Source: Clostridia bacterium (GTDB lineage Bacteria > Bacillota > Clostridia > Oscillospirales > RGIG8002). Taken from it: a DNA stretch of 64,000 nucleotides. The first letter of the stretch is position 1. Every line of letters starts with the position of its first letter. Of this stretch, positions 16,349 through 26,112 are shown piece after piece. The stretch is from contig JAFZQJ010000013.1 of the NCBI GenBank assembly GCA_017620395.1, forward strand, positions 1 through 64,000, written 5' to 3'. Both the position numbers and the translations under genes were made by a program. The notes below the pieces were generated by a model. That model was not told where the DNA came from. It saw only the letters and a program-made list of their open reading frames with translations, and ran no database searches.

Positions 16349-17062
16349 ATGGAGATTTTTCCCGCCATCGACATATACGGCGGCAAGGTCGTCCGGCTCA
16401 TGCAGGGCGACTACGATAAGATGACCGTCTACTCCGACGACCCGCCCGCGTTCGCGAAAAAGTTCGCGGCGCAGGGGGCGAAGTTCCTGCACGCCGTCGA
16501 CCTCGAGGGCGCGCGGGACGGCGGCACGCCGAACTTCGCGGTCGTAAAGCGCCTCGCCGCGACCTCCGGTCTGAAGGTCGAGATCGGCGGCGGCATCCGC
16601 TCCGCCGAGGTCGCCGAGAAGTACCTCGAGGCGGGCGTGTGGCGCGTGATACTCGGCACGGCCGCGGTCTCCGACCCCGGCCTGCTGCGGAAGCTCGTCT
16701 CTAAATGGGGCGAACGCGTCGCCGTCGGCGTCGACGTCAAGGACGGCTTCGTCGCGGTGCGCGGCTGGCGCGAGGTCAGCAGGCGCGAATGCTTCGAGTT
16801 CTGCGGCGAGCTGCAGGACGCCGGAGTGCGCTGCGTCATCTGCACCGACGTTTCCCGCGACGGTATGCTCGGCGGTTCGAACGCCGAACTTTACCGCCGG
16901 CTGACCGCCGAATACGATATGGATTTCGTCGCCTCGGGCGGCGTGTCGAGCGCCGGCGAGCTGAAAAAGCTCGCGGAAACGGGCGTTTACGGCGCGATAC
17001 TCGGCCGCGCTCTCTACGAGGGGCGGCTGACGGTCGCTCAGGCACTGGAGGCGGTCAAATGA
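16349..17062 (+). CDS. hisA: ProFAR isomerase HisA
   Basis: 237 residues, (beta-alpha)8 barrel that isomerises ProFAR to PRFAR. The start [17 protein letters not shown] has the catalytic Asp in [12 protein letters not shown] and [12 protein letters not shown] are the two phosphate-binding loops, and [10 protein letters not shown] carries the second catalytic Asp. It overlaps hisF by 4 bases. Confidence 0.95.
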   Translation: MEIFPAIDIYGGKVVRLMQGDYDKMTVYSDDPPAFAKKFAAQGAKFLHAVDLEGARDGGTPNFAVVKRLAATSGLKVEIGGGIRSAEVAEKYLEAGVWRVILGTAAVSDPGLLRKLVSKWGERVAVGVDVKDGFVAVRGWREVSRRECFEFCGELQDAGVRCVICTDVSRDGMLGGSNAELYRRLTAEYDMDFVASGGVSSAGELKKLAETGVYGAILGRALYEGRLTVAQALEAVK

Positions 17063-17826
17063 TAACGAAACGCATCATTCCCTGCCTCGACGTCCGCGAC
17101 GGACGAGTGGTCAAGGGCGTCAACTTCGAAGGGCTGCGGGACGTGTCCTCCCCCGTCGAGCTGGCCGAATACTACGACAAAAACGGCGCGGACGAGCTGG
17201 TCTTTTACGACATCACCGCTTCCGCCGAGGGGCGCTCGCTCTTCACCGACGCGCTGCGCGAAACCGCAAGCAAGGTCTTCATTCCGCTCACCGTCGGCGG
17301 CGGGATAAACACGCTCGACGACTTCGACCGCGTGCTCAAATGCGGCGCGGACAAGGTCAGCGTCAACTCCGGCGCGATACGCGATCCCTCGCTCATCGAA
17401 AAGGCGGCGAAGCGTTACGGCGATCAGTGCGTCGTCCTCTCCGTAGACTGCAAGCGCGTCGGCGGCAGGTACGTCGTCTTCGCGCGCGGAGGCCGCGACG
17501 ACACCGGCATCGACGCGATCGAATGGGTAAAGCGCGGAGTCGCGTCCGGCGCGGGCGAGATAGTGCTCAACTCCATCGACACCGACGGAGTCAAGGGCGG
17601 CTTCGATATCGAAATGCTACGCGACGTCTGCGGAAACGCCGGCGTTCCGGTCATCGCTTCCGGCGGCGCGGGCGGCATAGAGGACTTCGTCACCCTCTTC
17701 CGCGAAGCGCCGAACGTCGACGCGGGACTCGCCGCTTCGATATTCCACTTCCGCGAAGTGACGATCCCCGATTTGAAAAACGCGCTCGCCGAAGCGGGCG
17801 TGAACGTCCGGAGGGTAAAAGTATGA
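17059..17826 (+). CDS. hisF: Imidazole glycerol phosphate synthase, cyclase subunit
   Basis: 255 residues, barrel paralogue of His[19 protein letters not shown] carries the catalytic Asp near residue 11; [29 protein letters not shown] and IASGGAGG are the conserved loops. With HisH it makes imidazole glycerol phosphate and AICAR from PRFAR. It overlaps both neighbours by 4 bases. Confidence 0.96.
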   Translation: MITKRIIPCLDVRDGRVVKGVNFEGLRDVSSPVELAEYYDKNGADELVFYDITASAEGRSLFTDALRETASKVFIPLTVGGGINTLDDFDRVLKCGADKVSVNSGAIRDPSLIEKAAKRYGDQCVVLSVDCKRVGGRYVVFARGGRDDTGIDAIEWVKRGVASGAGEIVLNSIDTDGVKGGFDIEMLRDVCGNAGVPVIASGGAGGIEDFVTLFREAPNVDAGLAASIFHFREVTIPDLKNALAEAGVNVRRVKV

Positions 17827-18476
17827 AACTGATAAACGCAAACGAACTGAAATACGGCGCCGACGGTCTGATCCCCGCGGTCGTCGTCGACGCGGAGACC
17901 GGCAAGGTGCTCACCGTCGCCTATATGAACGCCGAATCGCTCGGAATCACGATGAAGGAGGGGCGCACCTGCTTCTGGTCGCGTTCGCGCGGCGAGCTCT
18001 GGCGCAAGGGCGAGACCTCCGGCAACGTTCAGCACGTCGTCGATATCACCGCCGACTGCGACCTCGACGCGCTGCTCGTACGCGTCAAAAAGGACGGGCC
18101 CGCCTGCCACACCGGCAGCGACAGCTGCTTCTTCAACGCCGTCTACGTTTCCGACGAGAACTCCGCCTTCTCCCTCGACGCGCTGATGGAGCTCATCAAG
18201 GGGCGCAAGACCGACAAAAAGGAAGGCAGCTACACCACCTACCTCTTCGAAAAAGGCATAGACAAGATACTTAAAAAGATCGGCGAGGAATCCACCGAGG
18301 TCATCGTCGCCGGCAAGGGCGGCGACCGCGCCGAAACGATATACGAGATTGCCGACCTCTGCTATCACGTCATGGTGCTGATGGCGGAAATGGGCATCTC
18401 AAACGACGAAATACTCCGCGAGCTCGCCTCGCGCCACGTCATCGACAGGAAGGTCAAACAGGAGAAAATGGTCTGA
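17823..18476 (+). CDS. hisIE: Bifunctional PR-AMP cyclohydrolase / PR-ATP pyrophosphatase
   Basis: 217 residues. The HisI part covers about 1-110, with [25 protein letters not shown], and the zinc/magnesium ligands in DCDLDALLV and CHTGSDSCF. The HisE part (about 118-217) has [20 protein letters not shown] and the Glu/Asp-rich nucleotide site. It carries out steps 2 and 3 of histidine synthesis. Last gene of the operon; a terminator follows within 20 bases. Confidence 0.95.
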   Translation: MKLINANELKYGADGLIPAVVVDAETGKVLTVAYMNAESLGITMKEGRTCFWSRSRGELWRKGETSGNVQHVVDITADCDLDALLVRVKKDGPACHTGSDSCFFNAVYVSDENSAFSLDALMELIKGRKTDKKEGSYTTYLFEKGIDKILKKIGEESTEVIVAGKGGDRAETIYEIADLCYHVMVLMAEMGISNDEILRELASRHVIDRKVKQEKMV

Positions 18477-18495
18477 CCTTCCCGAAATATGCAAT

Positions 18496-18526
18496 AAAAA
18501 CACGGTATTCCGTGTTTTTATTCATT
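18496..18526 (+). terminator. Terminator of the his operon
   Basis: Stem AAAAACACGG (18496-18505), loop TATT, CCGTGTTTTT (18510-18519), with further T-rich sequence downstream. Confidence 0.9.
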
Positions 18527-18615
18527 TTTTGAGCGCAGATATACACTTTTGGTCAAATATTCCATAACTTTGGTATATATTAAGACGATTTAGTGTAAAT
18601 TTTTCATTTTTGCTA

Positions 18616-18643
18616 TTGACAAATCCGGATATGCGAGTATAAT
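18616..18643 (+). promoter_or_regulatory. Promoter of the arg-car operon
   Basis: TTGACA (18616-18621), 16-base spacer, TATAAT (18638-18643), 44 bases before the argG ATG. The region before it is strongly AT-rich. Confidence 0.85.
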
Positions 18644-18675
18644 TATTCACATAAATTGAATAAATTACATATTCG
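18644..18675 (+). promoter_or_regulatory. Candidate operator: three half-sites at 13-bp period
   Basis: TATTCA (18644-18649), TGAATA (18657-18662) and TATTCG (18670-18675) are separated by 7 bases each and lie between the -10 box and the ribosome binding site GGAGG (18675-18679). TGAAT/ATTCA are the arms of ArgR boxes, but classical ArgR boxes have 4 bases between arms, so this is only a candidate site for an ArgR-like repressor. Confidence 0.4.
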
Positions 18676-18686
18676 GAGGCAACAAA

Positions 18687-19916
18687 ATGAAAAAATCAGA
18701 CATCAAAAAGGTAGTTCTTGCATATTCCGGCGGACTTGATACTTCGATAATCATTCCGTGGCTGAAAGAGAATTACAACAACTGCGAAGTCATCGCCGTT
18801 TCCGGCAACGTCGGCCAGGGCACCGAGCTCGACGGCCTCGAGGAGAAGGCGCTGAAGACCGGCGCTTCCAAGCTCTATATCGAGGATCTGCGCAAGGAGT
18901 TCGTCGAGGATTACATCTTCCCGACCGTCAAGGCGGGCGCCGTCTACGAGGGCGACTACCTGCTCGGCACCTCCTTCGCCCGTCCCTCCATCGCCAAGCG
19001 CATCGTCGAGATCGCGAAGGCGGAGGGCGCGGACGCCATCTGCCACGGCTGCACCGGCAAGGGCAACGACCAGGTCCGCTTCGAGCTGACGATAAAGGCG
19101 TTCGCGCCTGATATGCCCGTCATCGCCCCCTGGCGCGAATGGGACATCAAGAGCCGCGAGGAAGAGATCGACTACGCCGAGGCGCACGACATCCCGCTGA
19201 AGATCAACCGCGAGACGAACTATTCCAAGGACAAGAACCTCTGGCACCTCTCGCACGAGGGACTCGACCTCGAGGATCCCGCCAACGAGCCGCAGTACAA
19301 CAAGCCCGGCTTCCTCGAAATGTGCGTTTCGCCCGAGCAGGCGCCCGATACTCCCACCTATATGACGCTCCACTTCGAGAAGGGTATCCCCACCGCGATA
19401 GACGGCGTTGAGTACGGTCCCGTCGAGCTCGTGGAAAAGCTCAACGAGCTGGGCGGCAAGAACGGCATCGGCCTCGCCGACCTCGTGGAAAACCGCCTCG
19501 TCGGAATGAAGAGCCGCGGCGTTTACGAAACTCCCGGCGGCACGATCCTCTTCCGCGCCCATCAGGTGCTTGAAACGATCACCCTCGACCGCGACACCCA
19601 GCACTACAAGTCGCTCGTCGCGCAGAAGTTCGCCGAGCTCGTCTACTTCGGCCAGTGGTTCACCCCGCTGCGCGAGGCGCTCTCCGCCTTCGTCGACAAG
19701 ACGCAGGAGACCGTCACCGGCGACGTCAAGCTCAAACTCTACAAGGGCAATATCATCAACGCCGGAGTCACCTCCCCCTACTCCCTCTACGATCCGGAGA
19801 TCGCTACCTTCGACGAGGACGAGGTCTATAACCAGGCGGACAGCGCGGGCTTCATCAATCTCTTCGGACTGCCCGTGAAGGTCGCCGCCAAGGCGAAGGC
19901 GAAATACCAGAAATAA
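18687..19916 (+). CDS. argG: Argininosuccinate synthase
   Basis: 409 residues. The ATP pyrophosphatase P-loop is [11 protein letters not shown] at residues 10-20. [30 protein letters not shown] and APWREWD are family signatures for citrulline and aspartate binding. It joins citrulline and aspartate using ATP. The start is supported by GGAGG 7 bases before the ATG. First gene of a continuous arg-car operon that runs to 30143; argH is not in the window. Confidence 0.97.
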   Translation: MKKSDIKKVVLAYSGGLDTSIIIPWLKENYNNCEVIAVSGNVGQGTELDGLEEKALKTGASKLYIEDLRKEFVEDYIFPTVKAGAVYEGDYLLGTSFARPSIAKRIVEIAKAEGADAICHGCTGKGNDQVRFELTIKAFAPDMPVIAPWREWDIKSREEEIDYAEAHDIPLKINRETNYSKDKNLWHLSHEGLDLEDPANEPQYNKPGFLEMCVSPEQAPDTPTYMTLHFEKGIPTAIDGVEYGPVELVEKLNELGGKNGIGLADLVENRLVGMKSRGVYETPGGTILFRAHQVLETITLDRDTQHYKSLVAQKFAELVYFGQWFTPLREALSAFVDKTQETVTGDVKLKLYKGNIINAGVTSPYSLYDPEIATFDEDEVYNQADSAGFINLFGLPVKVAAKAKAKYQK

Positions 19917-19934
19917 CACAGAAAGCGAAAATCC

Positions 19935-20891
19935 ATGCTGAACAAACCGGTCATAAAAGTATTCATAGACGGCAGCGCCGGAACGACGGGACTGCGCATC
20001 AACGAACGCCTGCGCGGGCTCGGCGGAGTCGAACCGCTGACGCTCCCCGAGGAGCTGCGCAAGGACGTTTCCGCGCGCACGGAGGCGATAGCCGCCGCGG
20101 ACGTCGCGGTGCTCTGCCTGCCGGACGACGCCGCGAGGGAGGCCGCCGCGATAGCCGATTCCGTCGGCACCGCGGTAATCGACGCCTCCACCGCGCACCG
20201 CGTCGCGCCCGGGTGGGCGTACGGCTTTCCGGAGCTTTCCGCCGCGCACAGAAGCGCCGTTGAAAGCTCGAACCGCGTCGCCGTCCCCGGCTGCCACGCG
20301 AGCGGCTTCGTCGCGCTGGTCTTCCCCCTCGTAGAGGCGGGCGTCATACCGGCGGACGCGGAGCTGACGGCGTTTTCGCTGACCGGATACAGCGGCGGCG
20401 GCAAGAAGATGATCGCCGAGTATCAGTCCGGAGCGCGCTCCGCGCTTTACGGCGCGCCGAGGCAGTACGCGCTCGGGCAGACGCACAAGCACCTGCCTGA
20501 GATGGCGGCGGTCACGGGGCTGAAAAAAGCCCCCGCCTTCTGCCCGATCGTCGCGGATTTCTACAGCGGCATGGAGGTCACCGTCCCGCTCTTCGCCGAC
20601 GCGATAAACGGCGGGATTGACGGGATAAAAGAGATTTATAAAGCGAAGTACCGCGGGCCCGTCGTCAACTATACGGACAGCCCCGACGCCGACGGATTCC
20701 TTTCCGCCGCGGCGTTCTCGGGCAGGGACGACATGGCGGTAAGCGTTTTCGGCAACGGCGAGCGGATACTGCTCACGGCGAGGTTCGACAACCTCGGCAA
20801 GGGCGCTTCCGGAGCCGCCGTGCAGTGTCTGAACGTCATGCGCGGCGCCGATGAGACCGCGGGACTCGTTATCGGAGGCAGTTATGAGTGA
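19935..20891 (+). CDS. argC: N-acetyl-gamma-glutamyl-phosphate reductase (short type)
   Basis: 318 residues, the shorter class of ArgC. The NAD(P)-binding start is KVFIDGSAGTTGLRINERL, the catalytic Cys is in VAVPGCHASG, and the substrate region is GYSGGGKKM. It reduces N-acetylglutamyl phosphate to the semialdehyde. It lies 18 bases after argG with a GAAAGCGAAAA ribosome binding site and overlaps argJ by 8 bases. Confidence 0.93.
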   Translation: MLNKPVIKVFIDGSAGTTGLRINERLRGLGGVEPLTLPEELRKDVSARTEAIAAADVAVLCLPDDAAREAAAIADSVGTAVIDASTAHRVAPGWAYGFPELSAAHRSAVESSNRVAVPGCHASGFVALVFPLVEAGVIPADAELTAFSLTGYSGGGKKMIAEYQSGARSALYGAPRQYALGQTHKHLPEMAAVTGLKKAPAFCPIVADFYSGMEVTVPLFADAINGGIDGIKEIYKAKYRGPVVNYTDSPDADGFLSAAAFSGRDDMAVSVFGNGERILLTARFDNLGKGASGAAVQCLNVMRGADETAGLVIGGSYE

Positions 20892-22107
20892 TTTCAAGCA
20901 TATACCGGGCGGCGTATGCGCCGCTAAGGGCTTTAAGGCGAACGGCGTACACTGCGGCATCCGCCGCAGTCAGAGCAAGCGCGATCTCGCGCTGATCTGG
21001 TCGGAAACTCCCGCCGCGGCCGCCGCCGTCTACACGACCAACCTCGTGAAAGGCGCGCCTATCGCGGTCACGAAGGCGAATATATCCGACGGCTTCGCCA
21101 GAGCGGTCATCTGCAACAGCGGCAACGCCAACACCTGCAACGCGAACGGAGTCGAGATCGCGGAGCAGACCTGCGCGCTGCTCGCCGAAAAGCTCGGCGT
21201 TTCCGCCTCCGACGTCATCGTCGCCTCAACCGGCGTAATCGGTCAGCCGCTCGATATAGCGCCGATCGCCTCCGGCATCCCCTCCCTCTGCGAAGGGCTC
21301 GCCGCCGACGGCTCCGACCTCGCCGCCGAAGCGATAATGACCACCGACACGAAGCTAAAATCCGTCTCCGTTTCGTTCGAGATAGGCGGAACCGAATGCC
21401 GCGTCGGCGGCATCGCGAAGGGCAGCGGAATGATACATCCGAATATGGCGACGATGCTCGTTTTCGTCACCACCGACTGCGCGATAACCCCCGCAATGCT
21501 CCAAAAGGCGCTCTCCGCCGACGTTGAGGACTCCTTCAACATGATAAGCGTCGACGGCGACACCTCCACAAACGATATGGTCTGCGTAATGGCCAACGGC
21601 GCGGCTGGCAACCCCGTCATCGACGCCGAAGGCGCGGAGTTTGAAACCTTCCGCGCCGCGCTCGCGGAAGTCACCGTTTCGCTCTGCAGGATGATCGCCG
21701 GCGACGGCGAGGGCGCGACGAAGCTGCTCGAATGCAGCGTCACCGGCGCCGCGGACGCCGCTTCCGCGAAGACGGTCGCGAAAAGCGTGATATGCTCCTC
21801 CCTGCTGAAAGCCGCGATGTTCGGCGCCGACGCCAACTGGGGCCGCGTGCTCTGCGCCGTCGGCTACAGCGGAGTCGATACCGACGTTTCGAAGATAGGC
21901 GTTTCCTTCGCCTCCTGCGCCGGAGAGATCGAAGTCTGCAGAAACGGAGCGGGCATGGAGTTCTCGGAAGAGAAAGCCAAAGAGATACTCTCGCAGAGCG
22001 AGATAAAAATAAACGTGTCGCTGGGCGACGGAAACGCCTCCGCTGTCGCGTGGGGCTGCGACCTGACCTACGACTACGTGAAGATCAACGGAGATTACAG
22101 AACGTGA
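20884..22107 (+). CDS. argJ: Bifunctional glutamate N-acetyltransferase / ornithine acetyltransferase
   Basis: 407 residues. ArgJ is made as a precursor that cuts itself before the Thr of the conserved GMIHPNMATML motif, which is present, giving alpha and beta subunits; that Thr becomes the nucleophile. The C-terminal DANWGRVLCAVGYSG is also typical. Its presence, and the absence of argA and argE in the cluster, implies the cyclic acetyl-recycling route. Start ATG at 20884 lies inside the end of argC. Confidence 0.96.
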   Translation: MSDFKHIPGGVCAAKGFKANGVHCGIRRSQSKRDLALIWSETPAAAAAVYTTNLVKGAPIAVTKANISDGFARAVICNSGNANTCNANGVEIAEQTCALLAEKLGVSASDVIVASTGVIGQPLDIAPIASGIPSLCEGLAADGSDLAAEAIMTTDTKLKSVSVSFEIGGTECRVGGIAKGSGMIHPNMATMLVFVTTDCAITPAMLQKALSADVEDSFNMISVDGDTSTNDMVCVMANGAAGNPVIDAEGAEFETFRAALAEVTVSLCRMIAGDGEGATKLLECSVTGAADAASAKTVAKSVICSSLLKAAMFGADANWGRVLCAVGYSGVDTDVSKIGVSFASCAGEIEVCRNGAGMEFSEEKAKEILSQSEIKINVSLGDGNASAVAWGCDLTYDYVKINGDYRT

Positions 22108-22958
22108 TGAACATTTCAAACGCCGCGCGCGCCGAGATACTTACACAGGCGCTCCCCTACATCCGCGAATACTACGACAAGACCGTCGTCGTCAAATACG
22201 GCGGCAACGCGATGATAAACGAAGAGCTGAAGGAGGCCGTCATGGGCGACCTCGTTCTGCTTTCGCTTATCGGAATAAAGGTCGTGCTCGTCCACGGCGG
22301 CGGGCCGGAAATAACCGAAACGCTCGCAAAGATCGGCAAGAAGAGCGAGTTCGTCAACGGCCTGCGCGTCACCGACAAGGAAACCGTCGACGTCGTGCAG
22401 ATGGTGCTGGCGGGCAAGATAAACAAGAACCTCGTCAACCTGCTCGAAGGCAAGGGCGGCCGCGCGATGGGGCTCTGCGGCATAGACGGACATATGCTCC
22501 GCGCCAGGCCGATAAGCGCCGAGCTCGGCTACGTCGGCGAGATAACCGAGGTGGATATCAAGCCGATAAACGACCTGCTTGAAAAGGGCTATATCCCGGT
22601 CGTTTCCTCCGTCGGCTGCGACGAGGACGGCAACGTCTACAACATCAACGCGGACAGCGCCGCCGCCGCGATAGCGGGCGCGGTAAACGCCGAATGCCTC
22701 ATCTCCATGACCGACATCAGCGGCATTCTGCGCGATAAGGACGACCCCTCCACGCTTATTCCGCAGGTCACGGTCGCAGAGGCGCCGCAGCTCGTCAGGG
22801 ACGGCGTCATCTCCGGCGGCATGATCCCGAAGATAGACTGCTGCATCGAGGCGATAAACAAGGGCGTGCGCAAGGTCTTCATCATCGACGGCCGCGTTCC
22901 GCACGCGATACTGATAGAAATACTCACCGACGAAGGCGTCGGCACTATGATAATCTGA
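22107..22958 (+). CDS. argB: Acetylglutamate kinase
   Basis: 283 residues, amino acid kinase fold. VVVKYGGNAM, VLVHGGGPEI, AGKINKNLVNLL, NINADSAAAAIAGA and GGMIPKID are the substrate and ATP motifs. The N-terminal helix (residues about 1-20, ISNAARAEILTQALPYIREY) resembles the extension seen in arginine-inhibited hexameric kinases, so feedback inhibition by arginine is plausible. ATG at 22107 shares one base with the argJ stop; GTG at 22104 is an alternative. Confidence 0.95.
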   Translation: MNISNAARAEILTQALPYIREYYDKTVVVKYGGNAMINEELKEAVMGDLVLLSLIGIKVVLVHGGGPEITETLAKIGKKSEFVNGLRVTDKETVDVVQMVLAGKINKNLVNLLEGKGGRAMGLCGIDGHMLRARPISAELGYVGEITEVDIKPINDLLEKGYIPVVSSVGCDEDGNVYNINADSAAAAIAGAVNAECLISMTDISGILRDKDDPSTLIPQVTVAEAPQLVRDGVISGGMIPKIDCCIEAINKGVRKVFIIDGRVPHAILIEILTDEGVGTMII

Positions 22959-22969
22959 CGGGTGAAGCC

Positions 22970-24130
22970 ATGGATACCGTACGCAAGGATAACGAATATA
23001 TCGCGAACACCTACTCGCGCTTTCCGCTCACGCTGACGCGCGGGCGGGGTTCCCTTTTATATGACGAAAACGGGAAAGAATACGTAGACCTCGGCACCGG
23101 CATCGCGGTCAACGGCTTCGGCGTCGCCGACTCCGTCTGGGCGGGCGCGGTGACGATGCAGCTCAACACCCTGCCGCATACGTCGAACCTCTACTACTCC
23201 GCCCCCTGCGCCGAACTCGCCGAGGAACTTTGCAAGCGCACCGGGATGAAAAAGGTCTTCTTCTCCAACAGCGGCGCCGAGGCGAACGAATGCGCGATAA
23301 AGGCCGCGCGGAAGTACGCCGAGGACAAGGGCAACGCCGGAGCGAAGATAATCACGCTGAAAAACAGCTTCCACGGCCGCACCCTCGCGACTCTCGCCGC
23401 GACCGGACAGGATACCTTCCACAAGGACTTCCTGCCCGTCACCCCCGGCTTCGCGTACGTCGATCCGGCATCGCCCGAAGCGCTCGAAGCCGCCGTCGCC
23501 GAAGGCGGCGTATGCGCGATAATGATAGAGGTCGTGCAGGGCGAGGGCGGCGTAGTGCCGCTGAAGCCCGAGTTCGCGGCGAAGGCCGCTTCGCTCGCCG
23601 CGGAAAACGATATCCTGCTCATCTGCGACGAGGTGCAGATCGGCAACGGCCGCAGCGGCGCGCTTTACGGCTACATGAACTACGGGCTGAAGCCCGATAT
23701 CGTCACCACCGCGAAGGGGCTCGGCGGCGGCCTTCCCATCGGCGCGACGCTGCTGGGCGAAAAGGTGAAGGACACCCTCACCCCCGGCTCCCACGGCTCC
23801 ACCTTCGGCGGCAACCCCGTCTGCTGCGCCGGCGCGCTCTCGATAATCAAGCGCATCGACGATAAGCTCCTCGCCGGAGTCCGCGAACGGAGCGAGTATA
23901 TCTTCTCCGAGCTTTCCGGCGCGAAGGGCGTCGTTTCCGTCAGCGGTATGGGGCTGATGATCGGAGTCGAGACCGTCCGTCCCGCCGCCGACGTCATCGC
24001 CGACTGTATGGCGGAGGGCGTTCTCGTGATAAAAGCGAAAAACAAGGTCCGGCTGCTGCCGGCGCTGAACATACCGACGGAGCTGCTTAAAGCCGCCGTC
24101 AGAACGCTCAAGGAGGTCTGCGCAAAATGA
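22970..24130 (+). CDS. argD: Acetylornithine aminotransferase
   Basis: 386 residues, class III PLP aminotransferase. SNSGAEANECAIKAARKY, FHGRTLATLAATGQ, LLICDEVQIGNGRSG and the PLP lysine in TTAKGLGGGLPIGA are visible. It converts N-acetylglutamate semialdehyde to N-acetylornithine. The start has GGGTGA shortly before the ATG, and the stop overlaps argF by 4 bases. Confidence 0.95.
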   Translation: MDTVRKDNEYIANTYSRFPLTLTRGRGSLLYDENGKEYVDLGTGIAVNGFGVADSVWAGAVTMQLNTLPHTSNLYYSAPCAELAEELCKRTGMKKVFFSNSGAEANECAIKAARKYAEDKGNAGAKIITLKNSFHGRTLATLAATGQDTFHKDFLPVTPGFAYVDPASPEALEAAVAEGGVCAIMIEVVQGEGGVVPLKPEFAAKAASLAAENDILLICDEVQIGNGRSGALYGYMNYGLKPDIVTTAKGLGGGLPIGATLLGEKVKDTLTPGSHGSTFGGNPVCCAGALSIIKRIDDKLLAGVRERSEYIFSELSGAKGVVSVSGMGLMIGVETVRPAADVIADCMAEGVLVIKAKNKVRLLPALNIPTELLKAAVRTLKEVCAK

Positions 24131-25035
24131 AACATCTGCTCAAACTCGCCGACTGGTCGGGCGAAGAAATAATCGCGACGCTCGACCTCGCGGATAAGCT
24201 CAAAAAGGAAAAGAAAGCCGGCGTTCCCCACCACGTCCTCGCGGGAAAAACGCTCGGAATGATATTCTCGAAGGCGTCCACGCGCACCCGCGTTTCCTTC
24301 GAGGTCGGAATGTACGACCTCGGCGGCAGCGCGCTCTTCCTCTCCTCCCACGACCTGCAGATAGGCCGCGGCGAGCCGGTGGAGGACACCGCGCGCGTGC
24401 TCTCGCGCTTCCTCGACGGGATAATGATACGCACCTTCGAACAGAAGGAGGTCGAGGACCTCGCGAAGTACGGCAGCATCCCGATAATCAACGGGCTGAC
24501 CGACTACTGCCATCCCTGCCAGGTGCTCGCCGATCTGATGACGATACGCGAACACCGCGGCGCGCTCGCCGGCAACAAGCTCTGCTTCGTCGGCGACGGG
24601 AACAATATGGCCAACTCCCTCATCGTAGGCGGCATAAAGACCGGAATGAAGGTCGCGATCGCCTGCCCCTCCACGCACAAGCCGGACGCGGCGCTGATGA
24701 AGTGGGCGGCTGAAAACGGCGATTTCACCTGCACCGAGAGCGTGCTTGAAGCCGCCGAGGGCGCGGACGTGCTCTACACCGACGTGTGGGCTTCGATGGG
24801 CCAGGAGGGCGAAGCGGACGAGCGCAAGCTCGCCTTCGCCGGATACTGCGTCGACGATTCCGTCATGGCGGTCGCCAAGAGCGACGCGATGGTGCAGCAC
24901 TGCCTGCCCGCGCACCGCGGGGAGGAGATCACAGCCGAGGTCTTCGAGGCGCACGCCGGCGAGATCTTCGACGAGGCGGAGAACCGCCTGCACGCGCAGA
25001 AGGCGGTGCTCGTGCGCTGCCTCGGCGCAGAATAA
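24127..25035 (+). CDS. argF: Ornithine carbamoyltransferase
   Basis: 302 residues. The carbamoyl-phosphate site STRTRVSF, the HPCQVLADLMT motif, GDGNNMANSL and the ornithine-binding HCLPAHRGEE are intact. It makes citrulline from ornithine and carbamoyl phosphate, which is produced by the carAB products encoded directly downstream. Confidence 0.96.
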   Translation: MKHLLKLADWSGEEIIATLDLADKLKKEKKAGVPHHVLAGKTLGMIFSKASTRTRVSFEVGMYDLGGSALFLSSHDLQIGRGEPVEDTARVLSRFLDGIMIRTFEQKEVEDLAKYGSIPIINGLTDYCHPCQVLADLMTIREHRGALAGNKLCFVGDGNNMANSLIVGGIKTGMKVAIACPSTHKPDAALMKWAAENGDFTCTESVLEAAEGADVLYTDVWASMGQEGEADERKLAFAGYCVDDSVMAVAKSDAMVQHCLPAHRGEEITAEVFEAHAGEIFDEAENRLHAQKAVLVRCLGAE

Positions 25036-25056
25036 CGCGAAAAGCGGGTTTTTACT

Positions 25057-26112
25057 ATGAAGAAATTTCTCGTGCTTGCCGACGGCTCGGTCTTCGAGGG
25101 CGTCGGCTTCGGCGCCGACAGAGACGCGGTCGGCGAGCTCGTTTTCACCACCGGCGTCTGCGGTTATATAGAAACGCTGACCGACCCGAGCTACTACGGG
25201 CAGATCGTCATGCAGACCTTCCCGCAGATCGGCAACTACGGCGTCATAAGGGAGGACTTCGAAGGGAAGCCCGCCCTTTTCGGCTACGTTACGCGCGAAT
25301 ACTGCGACGCGCCCTCAAACTTCCGCTGCGGCGGCACGCTCGACGCCTTCCTGCGCGAAAGCGGCATCCCCGCGATCTGCGGAGTCGACACGCGCGAGAT
25401 CACCCGCCGCATACGCGAAAGCGGCACGATGAACGCCGCGATATGCTCCGAAATCCCCGCCGACCTTTCCGCGATAAAGGCGTATTCAGTCAAAGACGCC
25501 GTCGCCGCTGTCAGCCGCCGCGACTCCGCCGTCTTCCCCGCGCTGAACGGCGAACGCTTCAGGGTCGCGCTCATCGACTACGGCGCGAAGGGGCACATCG
25601 TGCAGTGCCTGCGCGAACGCGGCTGCTCCGTGACCGAGCTGCCCTTCGACGTTACGGCGGAGTACATACTTTCAAACGGCTTCGACGGCGTGATGCTCTC
25701 AAACGGCCCGGGCGATCCGGCGGAGAACGCCGCCGCCGTCGCGGAGCTGAAAAAGCTGCTCGGAAAGCTGCCGATCTTCGGCATCTGCCTCGGGCATCAG
25801 CTCCTCGCGCTCGCCGCCGGCGGACGCACCGTCAAGCTCCCCTACGGGCACCGCGGCGCGAACCAGCCCGTCCGCGACCTTGAAAGCGGGCGCGTCTACA
25901 TCACGAGCCAGAACCACGGCTACGCCGCCGACGGAAGCATCCCCGGCGCGACGGAGCTTTTCAAAAACGCCAACGACGGCACGAACGAGGGCCTCGCCTA
26001 CCCCGGCCTGCAGGCGCTCTCCGTGCAGTTCCACCCCGAAGCGAGCGCAGGTCCGCACGACGCGGGCTTCATGTTCGACCGCTTTATTCAGCTGATGGAG
26101 GATAATAAGTAA
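25057..26112 (+). CDS. carA: Carbamoyl-phosphate synthase small (glutaminase) subunit
   Basis: 351 residues. The N-terminal CPSase_sm_chain domain (LVLADGSVFEGVGFG) is followed by a class I glutaminase domain with VMLSNGPGDP, the nucleophile Cys in GICLGHQLLA and the His/Glu pair in VQFHPEAS. It feeds ammonia to CarB. It lies 21 bases after argF and its stop shares one base with the carB start. Confidence 0.96.
   Translation: MKKFLVLADGSVFEGVGFGADRDAVGELVFTTGVCGYIETLTDPSYYGQIVMQTFPQIGNYGVIREDFEGKPALFGYVTREYCDAPSNFRCGGTLDAFLRESGIPAICGVDTREITRRIRESGTMNAAICSEIPADLSAIKAYSVKDAVAAVSRRDSAVFPALNGERFRVALIDYGAKGHIVQCLRERGCSVTELPFDVTAEYILSNGFDGVMLSNGPGDPAENAAAVAELKKLLGKLPIFGICLGHQLLALAAGGRTVKLPYGHRGANQPVRDLESGRVYITSQNHGYAADGSIPGATELFKNANDGTNEGLAYPGLQALSVQFHPEASAGPHDAGFMFDRFIQLMEDNK

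Noticed and set aside
18696-20960. Open frame of 754 codons antisense to argG and argC
   Set aside because: Same cause; it spans two real genes and the gap between them, and has no ribosome binding site.
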